The notes under the pieces were generated by a model, which saw nothing but the letters and a program-made list of their open reading frames with translations, did no database searches and was not told the DNA's origin. From Phoronis australis (taxonomy: Eukaryota; Phoronida; Phoronidae), in NCBI GenBank assembly GCA_002633005.1, contig NMRA01000238.1, forward strand, positions 64,001-128,000: a stretch of 64,000 nt of DNA. The letters run 5' to 3'. Position 1 is the first letter of the stretch. Each line of letters opens with the position of its first letter. Shown in pieces: positions 14,501-29,500 of this stretch. The translations under genes and the position numbers were made by a program.

Positions 14501-17500
14501 GCTACTTTCTTTAACAAGGAACACCTAAACAGACAGTGATCTGATCTTGGAAATCCCCAGCAATAAACAAATTCAAGAGGCAGATGGTCTGTAATGACAG
14601 CAGATGTATTTATAACTATCCCTAAAATTGAAAGACCTTTTGTGGAACACTTACCACCCTCAAGATACAAAACCAGGTAAATAATTTACATTACAAAAGC
14701 AATGTGGAGCTTTGAAATGCGCCCAGGACAGCACCGCAAACGGTGTGCTTCGTGCTTTTAATATCAGAAGAATGGCCATTAGATGGTGCAGAATGTATCA
14801 AATCCCTCTGAATTGAGAAGGTGGTGCCGTGTCTGTAATACACAACTGTTTGCCAAATTTCACGAAAGAAACCCAAGGAACTCCTAAGCTATAGTGGCAA
14901 ACATTCAATAATTGACACCAGGGGGCACATTTATAGTTCAATTGGTCTGAAACTCATCGTCATCTGTTGTCATCTCTATAGAAGCCCATCTGCCGAATTT
15001 CGCAAAGATCCTTAAAGAGTTAAGGAGATACAGCCCTGTCGTAGATTCAAAAAAGCAAAATTGCCCCTAGGGGATGCCATCATAGTCGAAACCATCCAAA
15101 AATCAACGTCAGGCAGGGTCTTCGCATCAGGAGCACAACCATTAGTTTTCATAATGATCGTTTGGGTGGCTTGACAGATTGAGAGACAGACGTCAAAAAC
15201 ATAGTTAGATAAAACATTTTTAAACGCCCGTCAGGTGGCGCAGAAAACATTATGTCCGAAAATGGAAAGGCATTGTTGTCTCTTCAATAGAAATCTATTT
15301 ACCAAATTTCATGAAAATACATTAATGAACTTTGAAGGTACAGAGGCAAACGCAAATAAAAACATTTTGGTACTAGGGGGCACAGATGCACAAAAAAAAA
15401 TTAAATCACCACTAAGGGGCGACACATTAGTCGGACCCATTCAAAAGTCAATATCAGTTGTGGCCTTCTCATCAGGAACACATCATCTGTAAATTTTCAG
15501 ACAAAAATAATTGCCAAAATTGGTCTTTTTTCATTTTTCAAATGCTTCTAATATTGTTTTGAATGTCCACAGTTGCTGGAAACAATGTCTGAAGGTAGCT
15601 ATAGTATAGACATATAAAATGGCATGGCATCTATTTGGTGCTACTTACCTTTTATGAAAAAAATGAAACATAAAATTTCAAAGGAGGCAAACATAAGAAA
15701 ATAAAATTGCCACTAGGAGCACAGCAGTATTCGGATCAGTTCGAAACTCGTCGTCATCGCACGTGCCAAATCTCAACTTTGAATAAGAAATGTGGGAACC
15801 TCCAGCAATGGATATCAGAAACATATCTGAGTTTGTATTGAATGGAGCAGGGTATTTAGCAAATTGGCTAAAATAACTTTGGGAAGTGACGTCTGCGTCA
15901 TGATGCCAGACCAAAGACCAAAGACCAAAGACTGGACTAAATACACAATTTGGAAACTGCTGTGCTCAGGAATTGAAACTTTTCGAAAGACATAAATAAA
16001 TGTACTCTAAAATGACTCAATAAAAACAGACACCCACCGTACGGGTTCTTTGCCACCAGCGGGCTCTCATTCTCCAACGGATTGCTGACTCCCTGGACAT
16101 TCTCAGCCATGACGCGGAACTTGTATTGTTTACCCTCCTGCAGTTTGGGTACGGCCACCTCGGTGATTCTGGCAGGCAGTTCCTTGACTGGCTCCCAACG
16201 CCCTTTAGCCATGTCCATCTTCTCGACACGGTAACCCCTGGGACAAACAACACTCACTAGTGATATCTTCCATTTAGATCGACTGGCAGAAAAAATACCC
16301 AGTATACAAACCACCTAAATTATCACCATCTCTGATTTGTTGACGCTTGTTTTTGAGCTCCATTCACAAGAGGTTGAACCAAGAGGATAGAAATAGCAAC
16401 AAAAAACACCGAGAAACATTGATCATCAGATCTGACCTCTAGTGTTCATTGGACAAATTAAGTGGATTTATAGAGTTTCGTTATCAGATTTGTATTTCAA
16501 GCACGCCCTTCAAAATGATCATTACAAAATGGAAAATCTGAAGAATTGAATGTCTGATATCATGTGCCCACAGAGAACAGTTTTTCTCCACTGAATAATG
16601 CCCTTCAACTGGTTCTCAAAATACAGACACATTATATCAGACTATTGCTGAATGCCACACTGGGGTGGAGTTGATTTACTGATCGATTGCTTAATTTGTC
16701 ACAATTATGTGATTCAGTCCAAAACAATAAGTTGAAACACACAACAGCTCCAGTTCACTGCCAATGACAGTACACATGACTTGTATACAATGCCAGAACA
16801 GAAAGGCTACCATACATACGTCAAATCCAAGCCACCACTGTCCTTAGGAGGCTTCCAGGATAGTTTGCATCGGTCAGCGAAGACATCACTGACCTCAAGA
16901 GGGCCTTCTGGAGCACTTGGCTTGTCTGTGAAAGAAACACATTTTGTATCATAGATAACAGCCATATAGCCAGCTATACGAACAGGACCCATTGAAAAAA
17001 AACCCCGATCCATGGTGCCGTGTACTTTGTCAATAGGAGACATGAAGCCTCAACTGCCCACAATATCAGAAAGGCTGATTCATGTTCCTTTCGTGTGGAG
17101 CAAGGCAATTAGTGCATAAGGAATGACTTCAATTTTAACTCTTTGTGGCAGGGGAGATAACTGACATGTGGGTCAACAGGAGTGATGGTGAACAAAGGAA
17201 TGTTGGGAATTTTAGACTATATTCATTTGATATATTTGAAAACAATTGTCTTGTGGAATATTCCCCCAACTAGAGATATTTGTAAAACCATTTTGATACA
17301 TCTCTGAACTAAATAAAGGGTGTGAAAGACAGAACAAAGTTGTATGAAGTAATTATCCAACACTGCTTGTCCTATTGCGACTCGTACAAGCAAAACTCAA
17401 TATTTCAATTTAAAATATTTGCTACAACAGTCAGGTAGAGAATTCCCATGCTATTATCAAAATTTAATGAAAGCGGCAATTTAAGACAGTACCAAACTGC

Positions 17501-20500
17501 GCCTCGACACCATCCAAGCTGTCTTTAAAAACAAGATATCACTGAAAAGTCTCAGACGTACCGAGAACCTCAATATTGACTGAGGCTTGGTCCACTCCAG
17601 AGTCATTCTCTACAACAATAGTGTACTCCCCAGAGTCTCCGCGATTAGGATTGTTGTTCTTGAGAGTGGAGTCCTTGTCAGTGGTCACAAATGGACAGTC
17701 ACATGGCTAGATACAGGAAATACATGGTAACATAAAATAAATGACAACTGAAGACAAGGGTTGCAAGCCAGGTAATGTTCAATAATATTTTAGATTTAGA
17801 GTGTAAGGATGCTGTGTATAACGTGGCTCGGTGAATTGGACTAATTGTATCCAGCCACGACAGGCTGTACTGTCATCTCATTAAAACACTTCACGTTTTG
17901 AAAAATTAAATACATGTTACAATTTACAAGTCATTTCCATGTTGCCGAATCGAAACATATCAAATTACCTCTCCATTTTTCAGCCACTTAACAGTTGGCG
18001 GCGGTATGCCATCAACAGGAACCTTCAGAGCAAATGGCTGCCCGGCTTTAACCTTCATATCTTTCAGTCCAGACGTGTCAATCTTTGGTGGTCCTACAGA
18101 GAACAACAGCAGATAATTAATACTATCATGTCATCAAAATAACCAACACACAGGAAATACCAAATGTGCCATAACGCTAAGAACACACTATTGTTCAGTT
18201 ACTGAGGACAGTGTTATATTGCACAATACAAGAACAGTGTCCACTGCGCACAACAAACAGTATGTTTCTATGGGCACTTACCAGAATGAGTTTCATTTAA
18301 GGTGCAAGGATACAACAATTAAGCAGCAAGGGGACGCTACAAGGGGGACACAACAAGGGGACGCTACAAGGGGGCGCTACAAGGGGGACGCTACAAGGGG
18401 CGCTCCAAGGGCACGCTACAAGGGGGCGCTACAACAGTCAAAATTGAGAACAAATGTTGGTACCTCACCGTTTAAAGCTAATTTTACATCAAGAAGTTTA
18501 AAAAAACAAACAGCTTATTCAACATCTGTGACAAAGTATATAGTCCACTTCAACAAACATGTTTAGCAAATACAAAGACAGACACAAAATGACACAGCAC
18601 TTGTTGGAATCTACTCAAAACTGATAGCCACCATCACCTCCAAAATGGAACAGCCACGAAGTGGTGCTGCACAACTCAAATCTGCCCAAATATCGACTGG
18701 TACCAGTGCACTGCTGCCACAATTGCTTTTCTAGACATTATCTGAACGGCTCTTCTTCCCAAAAATACTTAAAAAAGCCCTTATCGAGACCAAAATGGTC
18801 ATCATTTTGTGGTGCTGCAGAGGTTGAGTTCACCCAAAAAGCAACTTGTCACAGAGCATTGCCACCACAAATCAATCAGTAAAGTGTCATTGCAATCTGT
18901 CAATCACTTCACCAGAAAACGCTCTTCCCAAAAATACTGAAAAGCTTCACCCGTGGCCATGGGGCAGATCGAAAAGTGGCATCCACTGCCCTACAGCCAA
19001 CGGGTTTTTGAAATTTTGAGCAACCAAATGGACAAGACGAGACAAAATGGCCACTTGTGAGTGATGTAGTGGTCGAATCCGTCCCAAAATTGACTGGTCA
19101 CATACCCCTGTGAATTGAAACCATCAACTCGTTCTCTAGACACTCTTCCATCCAAAAAGAGTGAAACACTTTTCCGTCCAAAAAGAGTGAAAAGCCTCTT
19201 GTTGGGAAGAAAATGGCCACAAAAGAGCACAGAAGAGGAAACTGAATCTGTTAAATACAATAGGACCGCACTAATTAGAGGTTGGTGTGTTCAAACGCAA
19301 CACACAAGTTCAAGCTATTAATCTACTACCTCATTCTGCTCACCACTAATAATGAAGTAACAATATGGTAGCAGCAAGCCAGTGTTCTTTTTGGGAAAAC
19401 ACTCTAAAGGATCAACTGGACCATGCTGCTTAATGTGGATCATCGAAGGAAATTATTTCATGGAACACTTGATGTTATACCAGGATTTTCATTGCGCCAA
19501 TGACTGGGCGAGCATTTAATATATATATATAAAGTGGCTCTTTATAAAACTGATATTTGTCAACTCTACAATGAAAATGACTTGTTACACTGTAGTAACT
19601 TATGCACTAAATGTCCACCTGTCTCCAGCAGTACATTTCAGGCTACACTTACTAGCTTTAGGCGTGGCCAGACAGACATCAGATGTCTCACTGGGCTCTG
19701 AAGAGCCTGCTGCATTCACAGCCTTGACACGGAACTGATACTGTGTTCCCTCCTTCAACCCAGCCACTGTAGCATGAACTTCTCCAGGCTTCGTCTCCAT
19801 GGCCTGTAGAGAATGGACAAAGATGAATAATACATCTTCCGTGGAACAGTTCTACAGAAGTTTCTGTACTTTCACAACAACTATAAAATGACATTCTTTA
19901 TTCTTAAAGTTTTACCAACCCAAAGCAAGAAAACACAATTCATTTTAACTGCCAGCTTTCACAAAATTCCTTTTGCCCAAATAGCCATTTCACCTGGTTA
20001 TAGAAAATGTGTCTTTGTGTTCAAATAACTCCAATTACCACCCAACTACAAGAACAACACTCATGTCAACCCACACATGGTCTACACAGTAGCACATATG
20101 GTCTACACAGTAGCACATATGGTCTACACAGTAGCACGTATGGTCTACACAGTAGCACACACGGTCTACACAGTAGCACACACGGTCTACACAGTAGCAC
20201 ACATGGTCTACACAGTAGCACATATGGTCTATACAGTAGCACGTATGGTCAACACAGTAGCACACACGGTCTACACAGTAGCACGTATGGTCTACACAGT
20301 AGCACACATGGTTTACACAGTAGCACACATGGTCTACACAGTAGCACACATGGTTTACACAGTAACACATGTGGCCTACACAGTATCAGACATCCTCTAC
20401 ACAGCTGCAGACACTAACCTCCACCCACTTAGCACCAGGTTTCTCCTGTTTTTGGATGATGTACTTCTTAATCTTGCTGCCGCCATCTGAAGACGGTGGT

Positions 20501-23500
20501 GACCATGAGATGGTGATGCGGTCAGCATCCCAGTCAGCCATCTGTGGTTTGCCCGGTGCAGTGGGTGGGTCTGCAAGAGATCAGAAAAGGCTTGAAGAGG
20601 TCAACAGAGGGTAGAGGTGGGATAGCCATACTGACGACAGTAAGCAAGGGACATGACAGTGAAATGCACACGAACACCGGTCATCGGGATTTGACCAGTC
20701 AGGCATATGTCCACTATCCTTAAACCTTCTTCAATAATACAGCCTGTCACTATTAAGAATTTTATTTCTTAAAAACGAGAAGACAGAGAATAACCAAGAA
20801 TTTTTTGTAAAACACATTTCAGCACAACAAACAGTGTTTGAATGGCCAACAACTGTAGCTTGGTTCTTTAAGAGCACTTCTAACAAGTGTTGGAAAGCCA
20901 GCAACTGCAGTCGGACTGGTTCCTTCTTGAATGTATTGCCAACAAAAATTCTTGAACTCAACAGTGGTTACAAACTTCAAGATTTGTGACCAAAACAAGA
21001 TTATCAGCAGAACTTGAAAAGGTCACAGTACATTCTGACCTCTTAATTAAAAGCATATTTTATCAACATCAGAGTTTAGCAAATAATTCCCAGCACAGTG
21101 TAACAACTGAATTCAATGTAGATTGACATCTCACGTTACACATTTCACATATTACACATTATACGTATAGATAATATTTTCAGATCAGGCCAAAAATGCA
21201 TAAGTGGTTCTGGTCTGTGGTTTTTAATGAAATTTGAAGAGGTAATGCAGTATCTTTAATATTTACTTCATACATTCAGTAGATGCAACATTAGTATTCT
21301 TGTATAAAAATTAGTTGTTGATTCTTTCAAAATAAAATCCATCCAAGATGAGCAGCAGTAGCAAGGTATTTTTACTCATCTCAAATCAGCTTCAGCGAAG
21401 AATAGAAAAGGACAATACTATGAGGCCTATGTAAGTACCAAATGCATCCTTGGCCACGATATCTGGAGCCTGTTATTGGCTTTGTCTTTTGGCTATAGCA
21501 AAAAGTCAATAATCTGACTACGAATAGTCAAAAGTTGATTTTTTTGTGTTTTGCATTTCTCAAAATGCTTTGCCTTCAGTCCTTTCAAGCAGGCTACAGA
21601 TTCTGTCTTCTGACATTGAATTGTAAACAAATTTTCTGATTTTCAAGAAACAGGCTAAGCTGTCAACAATTAATTGATTTTAGGCAAAAGTCAAAAGACA
21701 AAACTTCTAGAAACAGGCTCCCATATTGTAACGCCTATGTACGTGTCAAACGAACCCTTGGCCAAGACATCTCTACCATGATAACACCTGCGTATGTATC
21801 AAACATATCCTTGGCCAAAGAATCTGTACAATAACGCCTATGTACATACCAAATGGATCCTTGGCTAAAACATCTGTCAAGGCCTCTAATGGTTCACTGG
21901 TACCTTCTGAGTTCACTGCCATAACACGGAACTTATAGCGATGGTTTTCAGTGAGACCTTCAATTGGGACTGTAGTGTCCTTGCACTAAAAGAACAAGGT
22001 GAAAGTCATCATGATAGAAACGCCACAGTGACGTCCAACCTGTCAGCTTAAGGCAAATCGACAGGTTGACGTATCTCTAAAACTGCCAATACCTTCAAAG
22101 AAACAATCACACAGCAGCAGTGTAATTAAGCTGGCAACTGTTCCCAATTACCAGCCATGGACAGGTTGTAAACAACTCCGGCCTATTGTGGAGAAAGTAA
22201 TCCACAGTTAGTTTCCTACTTCATTAATTGAGCCCAGGACATAACACAGTAGACCAATTACCTTGGGTCACAAGCCTGCTGTTGGATACTCAGGCAGGGA
22301 AAGTGTCCCCTGGAGTTGTTGGCAAGTTATGTTAGCCATAGAGCAAAAAGTATACAAGTGATCAGGTAGAGATTCTCAGATGTTTATTTTTGTCCAAAAT
22401 GTGACAACAAATTTCACTACTTGGTCACCCGTAGTGCTAAACAGGAGAAAATTCCTTATCATTAGGTGTTCAACAGAACATTCACTTTAGGATCATGTGA
22501 CAAATAATACCACGCAGATGTCTGTTGTATTCACAGCCAGAACACACCTTCTTTGCATCCTTCCAGTCCCCGTCGGGGTCCTCTGTGGCATCCTTCATCT
22601 GCACCATGTAGTGTTTGATTGGACAGCCACCGTCATCAACGGGAGGGTCCCACTCCAACACACAGTGGTCCTTAAAGATGTCTTCTACATCCAGGGGCCC
22701 TTTTGGTGGGCTCGGCTTATCTGCACACCAAGCATGACATTAAGCAATGGCCTCAGCTTTTGGAAAATACACAAAATATTGGAAAACAGCAGGCACATGA
22801 TATTCACCAATAAAGTTTAAGAAAATGGAACAACGGCAAATCAATATGTCTTAATCTGGCCAAACAGTTTCAGTCACCTCTGTTTCCAATCTATCAGCAT
22901 TAAGATAACCCTTACCCAACACCTTAATCCTGACAGGCACCTTCTCAGTCCCCTCAGAGTTGGACAGTTCCAGCTCATACAGACCATCATCAGCTCGTTT
23001 AGCTTTAGGGATGCAGAAGTCCACATTCTTGTGCTGTTGCTTAATCTCCACGGTGTCCTCGTCCACGGGATTCCCATCTTTGAGCCACTTAACAACTGGG
23101 TTAGGGGTACCTGGAGTGTCAGAGGTCAACAGTCGAAAGGTCATACTTCAAGACAGAGAATTAACACAGCAAAAGGGAGGCTTTGGAATGTAACAGCAAT
23201 TCAGTATTCGTTACTGTGTACTGTGTCACCGACCCACACAATGGTCAAGGATACTTGAAGGTCACTTAGGGCAACAGTTCAAAGTTCTAAGCATAACTTA
23301 CTTCAAGAATTTATTCTACAATAAACTTGCCCAATGACTGCTTTTTTAAAAACACTGCATTGCTATATGCCCCATAAGTGACCTTACAATTTCCAATATC
23401 TCAAGCTTCACAATTTCCTTAAATAATGACGTTGTCGCCATAGCAGCCTGACCCCACCATTGTGATACCATGACAACCACCACATCCAGAGTACCTAGTT

Positions 23501-26500
23501 GAATACACCCTTACCACATGACTAACATACTCACCTGTGTAAGGGAACTTCAAGTCCACTTTGTCACCTGCCTTTACTGTGATCTCCTTGGGCACCCCAG
23601 ACAGGTCAACCTTGGGAGGTTTAGCACCTGTACAGAACACGGTGTTTGTTACCATGGCAACAGTTGTGCATTAATTCTACACACTAAGAAAAACATTCGT
23701 GTCAATGTTTTATTTTAAATGTTTATCACAAAAAATACAAATGTACAAAAAATAAATAGAATTGAGCATCAAAAATATCCCCAACGTAATAAGAACTTTA
23801 AGGAATTCTGGGTATTGTTACAATGTCTGGAAATTAGGCTAAGCATGTTTTCAAGTGAATGTGATCATAGAAAGATCAGATACTATATACCATTGTGGGA
23901 AGCAAAACTATTTGCAAAGCAGCTGGTGAGAATACTGTGCTTCGAATACAAGCCTGTAGAGTTTAAATAATTCTTAATTTCAGAAACAAAAAATACACAT
24001 TCTCAAACACAATCATGATCCTGATAACAAGTCTTACTTTCATCCACAAGAAGCTCCGCCTCTGTCTCTCGGTCTCCGATGCGGCATGTGTAGATGGCTT
24101 CATCGTCCATCACCAGGTCAGTGAATGTCAACAGTTCATTGTTACCTTCTTTGGTGGCCAGCACTCTGGAGAAGTTAGAACGATTGTAAAGGAAACAAGC
24201 ATGAAACTAACAAGTGTGTCTTGTAAAGATTCAGAGGAGCGTGATGCAGCATGGCCACAACTGACAATACTGCAGAATGACACAGAAAATCCTCCGAGTC
24301 AGCTCTTCTTAGCGTCACCGACTCAGAAACTTGGATGAAAATCACTCCCCGCCAACCACTCCCTCTGGTTGTCACTGCTAAAAGTAGCCAAATTTGATGT
24401 CTTTTAGCTGGTAACATCACCATATGCAATGCTTAAGAGTAGACCACATACTTGTCATGATACCATGTCCACACAACAACAATTGTACAGTGTAGTCGTG
24501 TAAACAGCATACACAATACCTCTTTCCATCTGGTTTCAGCTCCTTCCCGTCCTTGAACCACTTAGCTGGGTGAAGATGCGGGTTGTCCACCACAGTCTTC
24601 AGCTGTGCCTTACGTCCCTCAATGCCATGGATGTCCTCCAGCTGTTTGATGATGCGCACCTCAGCTGAATGGCAACAGGAAATTGATGAGAAAACCTCCA
24701 CAGGAATTAAGAGACGACACCAGTTCTTAAATCTTTGCAACGTTCTGCTGCTACTCGTTTGCTGTTCATCCAGTATGTTATAATTACAGTAACTTATAAT
24801 TAGATAACCTTACTTTTAATATTCATCAAGTCTAAAACCTCCATGACACCCATTTACACTCTTAACGTATTAGCTGATGTTGCGGAACAGATGGCAAATT
24901 AGACCAAATATATATTCACTAGTTTACAGCCACATTAAACTAAATCAACGTAGTAAAAACCTTAGAAATGACCAGAGACTTAACAACTATTTAGTTTACT
25001 TACGCGCCACCGACAGGCGTGCAGAACAAGTCTTCTTCTGCAGACGACACACATACTTCCCTTCATCTTTCTTATTAATGTCCTTCACAACAAGCTCTCT
25101 GATTTGACCGTCCTCCCTAATGTCGTATTTATCACTAGGACCAATTTCCTATAAGGCATCAGCAGATCATGAGTCAAGTTTGTTGATCTGGACAACAGCA
25201 GCGCATAAACGAGCAGTATCAAGATGGCTTACAACTTTTAATTACTCGCCCTGAGGTCACCAGTTTGAAACACCCAAAAAACTGTCACAAGCTGCTCTAC
25301 ACAAACCTAAGAGTCATTTCAATGCATAAGTAAATATCATAAGACAAGAAAATCATCCTTTATACATACCCTAGATTTTCATTTCTCTTCCTAAACATTA
25401 CTCATTCTGCACACTGGACATTGCCAGCACACACTTACGCGGTAGCAACACCAGATATGGAGACATTAGCACAACATGTGAATTGCTTACAATTTTTTGT
25501 TTTCTAAAAGTTGTCAAAGTTGATGAAATAACATGGCAATAGTTGGATATAATGTGTCCATATTTTGAGAACCAGTTATTCCATGGAGAAAACTAGTTCT
25601 AAACATTTGGGGGCGTTATATCCGACCATTACCAATTTCACACCAAAAAAAATTCACCTAATTTTTCATAATTCACGACTGATTTTCACCTTTGTTTCAT
25701 CGCAATTTTGACAAAACCAGAATTTCTAAACTTAGTAGGAAAATAACTACTTTAAAAAATAGAGAAAAATGTTATGCAATTTCACAAAATTTAAATGTTC
25801 GATTCAATTCCAGAAGCAAATTGAAAAAATGACAAAAGGAAACCAAGAGTCACTGTGCATGCTCCTTATAATACTCCATACTAGTCACGCAATCAGTCAC
25901 GCAATCAGTCACGCAACCAGTAGCTGTACACTATTTGTTTAGCATTAATTTAAATGCTTTTCAACATTTTAAATTAATTTAAGTAGTTCAAATAAGTAAC
26001 GGAAGCTCTGGGAATTGATAATTACCTTAATTTATAACCCGTAAGTAGAAAATTCATCATGATATGAATTCCAACTGCGTTTATAAGGATTAAAACAAAC
26101 GTGTAAATTGAATTTCTTCTTGTCTTCAATGTTTTGTCTAATGTGGTCTCAGTTCTTTGGGTACTTTCACATTAGAATAAGTCTGGACTAGTTCGGGGTT
26201 GGAACATATACAGTGACACTGTGCACCCATATACATAGAAACTGTGCACCATATACAGACACTGAGCACCATATATTAAACAGATAGGGTGCACCATACA
26301 AACAGACACTAGACATCGTACACATAAACACAACTGCACCCCCACCCTATACAGATACTTCGCACTGTATACACAGACACTGGCACTGTATACACAGACA
26401 CTGCTCACTGTATACACAGGCTCTGTGCACCATAAACACAGACACTGCGTACCATATACACGGACACCATGTATCATATACAGACACTGTACATGAGGCC

Positions 26501-29500
26501 TGGGATAAATTTTACTAATAACTTGAACCATGTTACTGTAAAATCTCACCAACTTCAAACAAAAATACTGACAAAATTGATCTTTTTTCAAGGTTCCTAA
26601 CTGTGTGAATGCTGATGATTTCTCAAAACTATGGTATAGTTAAAAATGATAAAGCAATTTATTTGGTGTAACACCTATCTTAAAACGAAAAAAACATTTC
26701 AACTCATCTGCTACATTGTATCTTAACTTGGTGAGGTTTCACCTTAACAAAGAAATCTACATATTACTGTGGAAATGGAAAAGTGGGGGAGTAATGATCA
26801 TTTCAGAAAGTGGGAGAGTTAATGATTATTTCAGAAAAGAATTTAGGTGTGACCCTCGAATTCTTATCCACAAGAACTCAGGAGACAGTAGAGAGTGTGA
26901 CATTTAGTAGGAGAGGCAAAATGACTTCAATGAAATCAGGTTGAATGCACGCTTAGCTTTAGTCTCACATAGATTTAGTGAGTGTGTACTAGGTATGAGT
27001 TCAAAGATAAACAGTGTTCTCAACAACAACACCATCAAGGGCACTGCCTGCTTGACAAGTAACCATTAGTGTACAAGTGATCCTTGACTTATGACAGGCT
27101 ACATTCAAAGAGTGACATATTCTGACTGAAACAAACTGCAAGAAGTAAACAACAAATTTTGGAGACTGAAAAGCTGAATTCAAAATTCAAAGACCCCGTC
27201 TTGTCAGTACTTACATACCTTACTAGTATTTCATCAAAATAGCAATTCACAAGGTATAGGAAACCTGCAAAATGGCCAATTGCTGTTTTGAAAACCATTG
27301 CACGAACAAATTAATTTTTAAGATAAAACAATCAACCCTTCTGGGTCACCATAAATACATGGGTCAATTATAACTCAGCCTATTTGTAGTAAAGGGCTCC
27401 GTGCTACAATGAGGTGACATTATCACTAAGCCTATCTTAAGTCAAGGACCTTGTGTAATAATGAAGTGATATTAGTGAAAAAATGCTTTAGAGAAAAGGT
27501 CAGTGTCAGTTTGTTATGGAATATACAGTTTAGCGGTTCAAAGTACAAATGTGATGAGCTAAAATTTTAATGAAATTAATTATACAAGCGCAATCTGTGA
27601 ACCTGTTGAGAACACTGCAATCACCAATTTGAAGACATGCTTCCACACGGAATGCTCCTGTTACTAATACATATCAGACCTTTTACACTTGTGTTGCATC
27701 ACTGCGCCCTGTGTGAGCATCGCAAATGGTCAACATATCAGTGGTGCTAATTGTCAGATATTTCCACACTAGCCAGGTCCATCATTTAGGAAAACACATG
27801 CCAATTGTTAAGAAAAGCGATATAAGAACTTGACACTAGGATGTGATAGGATAATCAGCCATCTAAAACCAACAATAGTCGTGTTTTCTTCAACAGGAAC
27901 ACATCTGCCAAACTTCATGACGGTTCATCAAACAATTTGGTAGATATTAGAGCAGGAGCAAACAAACTTTTGATACAACAGCACCTGGGTCCTCCTCGAT
28001 AGAATCGCTTATCCTAAATTTCATAAAGAGCCATCAAATAACTTCATAGGTATTGAAGAAGATGTGAAAAAGCTAAAATAGCCACAAGAGGGCACCAAAG
28101 TAGATCTGTTTGAAAATTAATATCGGCCAGGCTCTCCTCAACAGGTACACACCTGCCAACTTTCATCATTCATGATTCTTCAAGTCACCTGGTGGTTTGG
28201 GACGCAGAGTCCAAAAAAAACACAAAAATAGACACTATTGACATAGAATAAATGGAATCTGTCTGAAACTAGGAAGCTGCAATTGTCTCCTTAACAGAAA
28301 GTTTTTGTGAAATTTCATGAACACCTATCAACTTAAGGCACTTGGTATATAATATTAAGGCTTACATAATGAAAATCTAAATTGTCACCAGGAAATGCCG
28401 CTGTATTCAGACCTGTCCAAAAATCTGCGTTAGCCATGTTATCTCAAATAGGGACACATCAGCCCAATTTGATTATGATCCTTCAAGTGGTTTCAGGATA
28501 GGGACGCACATGGCAAAAACAAAAATAACAACAATGAAAATGGCAACTAGAGGCTGCCAAAATATTGTAACTTTTCTACTCTGCTACAGAGTACAGAAAC
28601 TTGTAGCTACCAAGCCCAGAGAATGAAAACTCAAAACCTCTGAACTAAAAATATGAGTGCAGATTCATCATGTACAAAGCTATGTTCTGACTGACTAAAC
28701 TCAGTTGTCACTCTTTCTATGTTGTTGTTGAACTGTTATGTTCTTGTTACTGTTCACACAAGCAGGGTTAAAACTGTTGTAACCTTACTTTGTGGTTTTA
28801 GCCACTAGGAGTCACTGCAATTGCTTTCCGATTCACCCCAGTTAATGCCGGACAGAGATGACAGCAATATGCACCCACACATGTATATCAGGGCGCGTAA
28901 ACATGGAGACACCCAAGGTTTAGGCTTATTCACTAGTTCACCCAATGTGGAAACAGGACTTCCTCAACAGGTGACGTATAAAAATTGAGGAAGAACAGGA
29001 AAGTGAGGTCATGCCAGACAGCCAACACATCATACCAAAGACATCAACAGGTAGGGTGATACCTACTTCCTTATCATTGTCTTTCTGGAAACAACAGATG
29101 GCGCTCAATGTAGTATCAAGCATGGAGAGCAAAAACACTGTTGACAGGTTATTAAGTGCAGTGTTTGTGAATCTAATTTGTGCAACACACAATTATGTGT
29201 TGTGGACTAACACCACTTAGATGTTATCAACTGCAATAAAAATAATTGCAGGCGGTCTGGTACACGTTGTACCACAAATGCGCTCAGGTGGGCCTAATGC
29301 ACTGACTACCTGGAACCATTTTTAGGCTTTATTAATATACAGTTTAACTGCAGTGACGAGGAGACAGTTAGGCTGTGCAGGTTACAAACTCAGGGATAAT
29401 TTTAGGAGCACGCCTCACATCATTGGAGCAATAAAAATGTTCATTGACACGCTTTGATCGCTGAACTCGGGCAGCAGGTGCATTAACACTGTAACGCAGT

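Larger units (their letters stand above)
18094..19652. other. Intron (1.6 kb) with two tandem repeats
   Basis: Holds a GC-rich short array (18330-18432) and a diverged longer array (about 18640-19225). An AT dinucleotide run sits near 19519-19532. Confidence 0.6.

Noticed and set aside
20007-20490. Long open frames on both strands encoding repeated VYTVAHM or CYCVDHV units
   Set aside because: They exist only because a 21-bp intronic minisatellite keeps every frame open; no splice or domain support.
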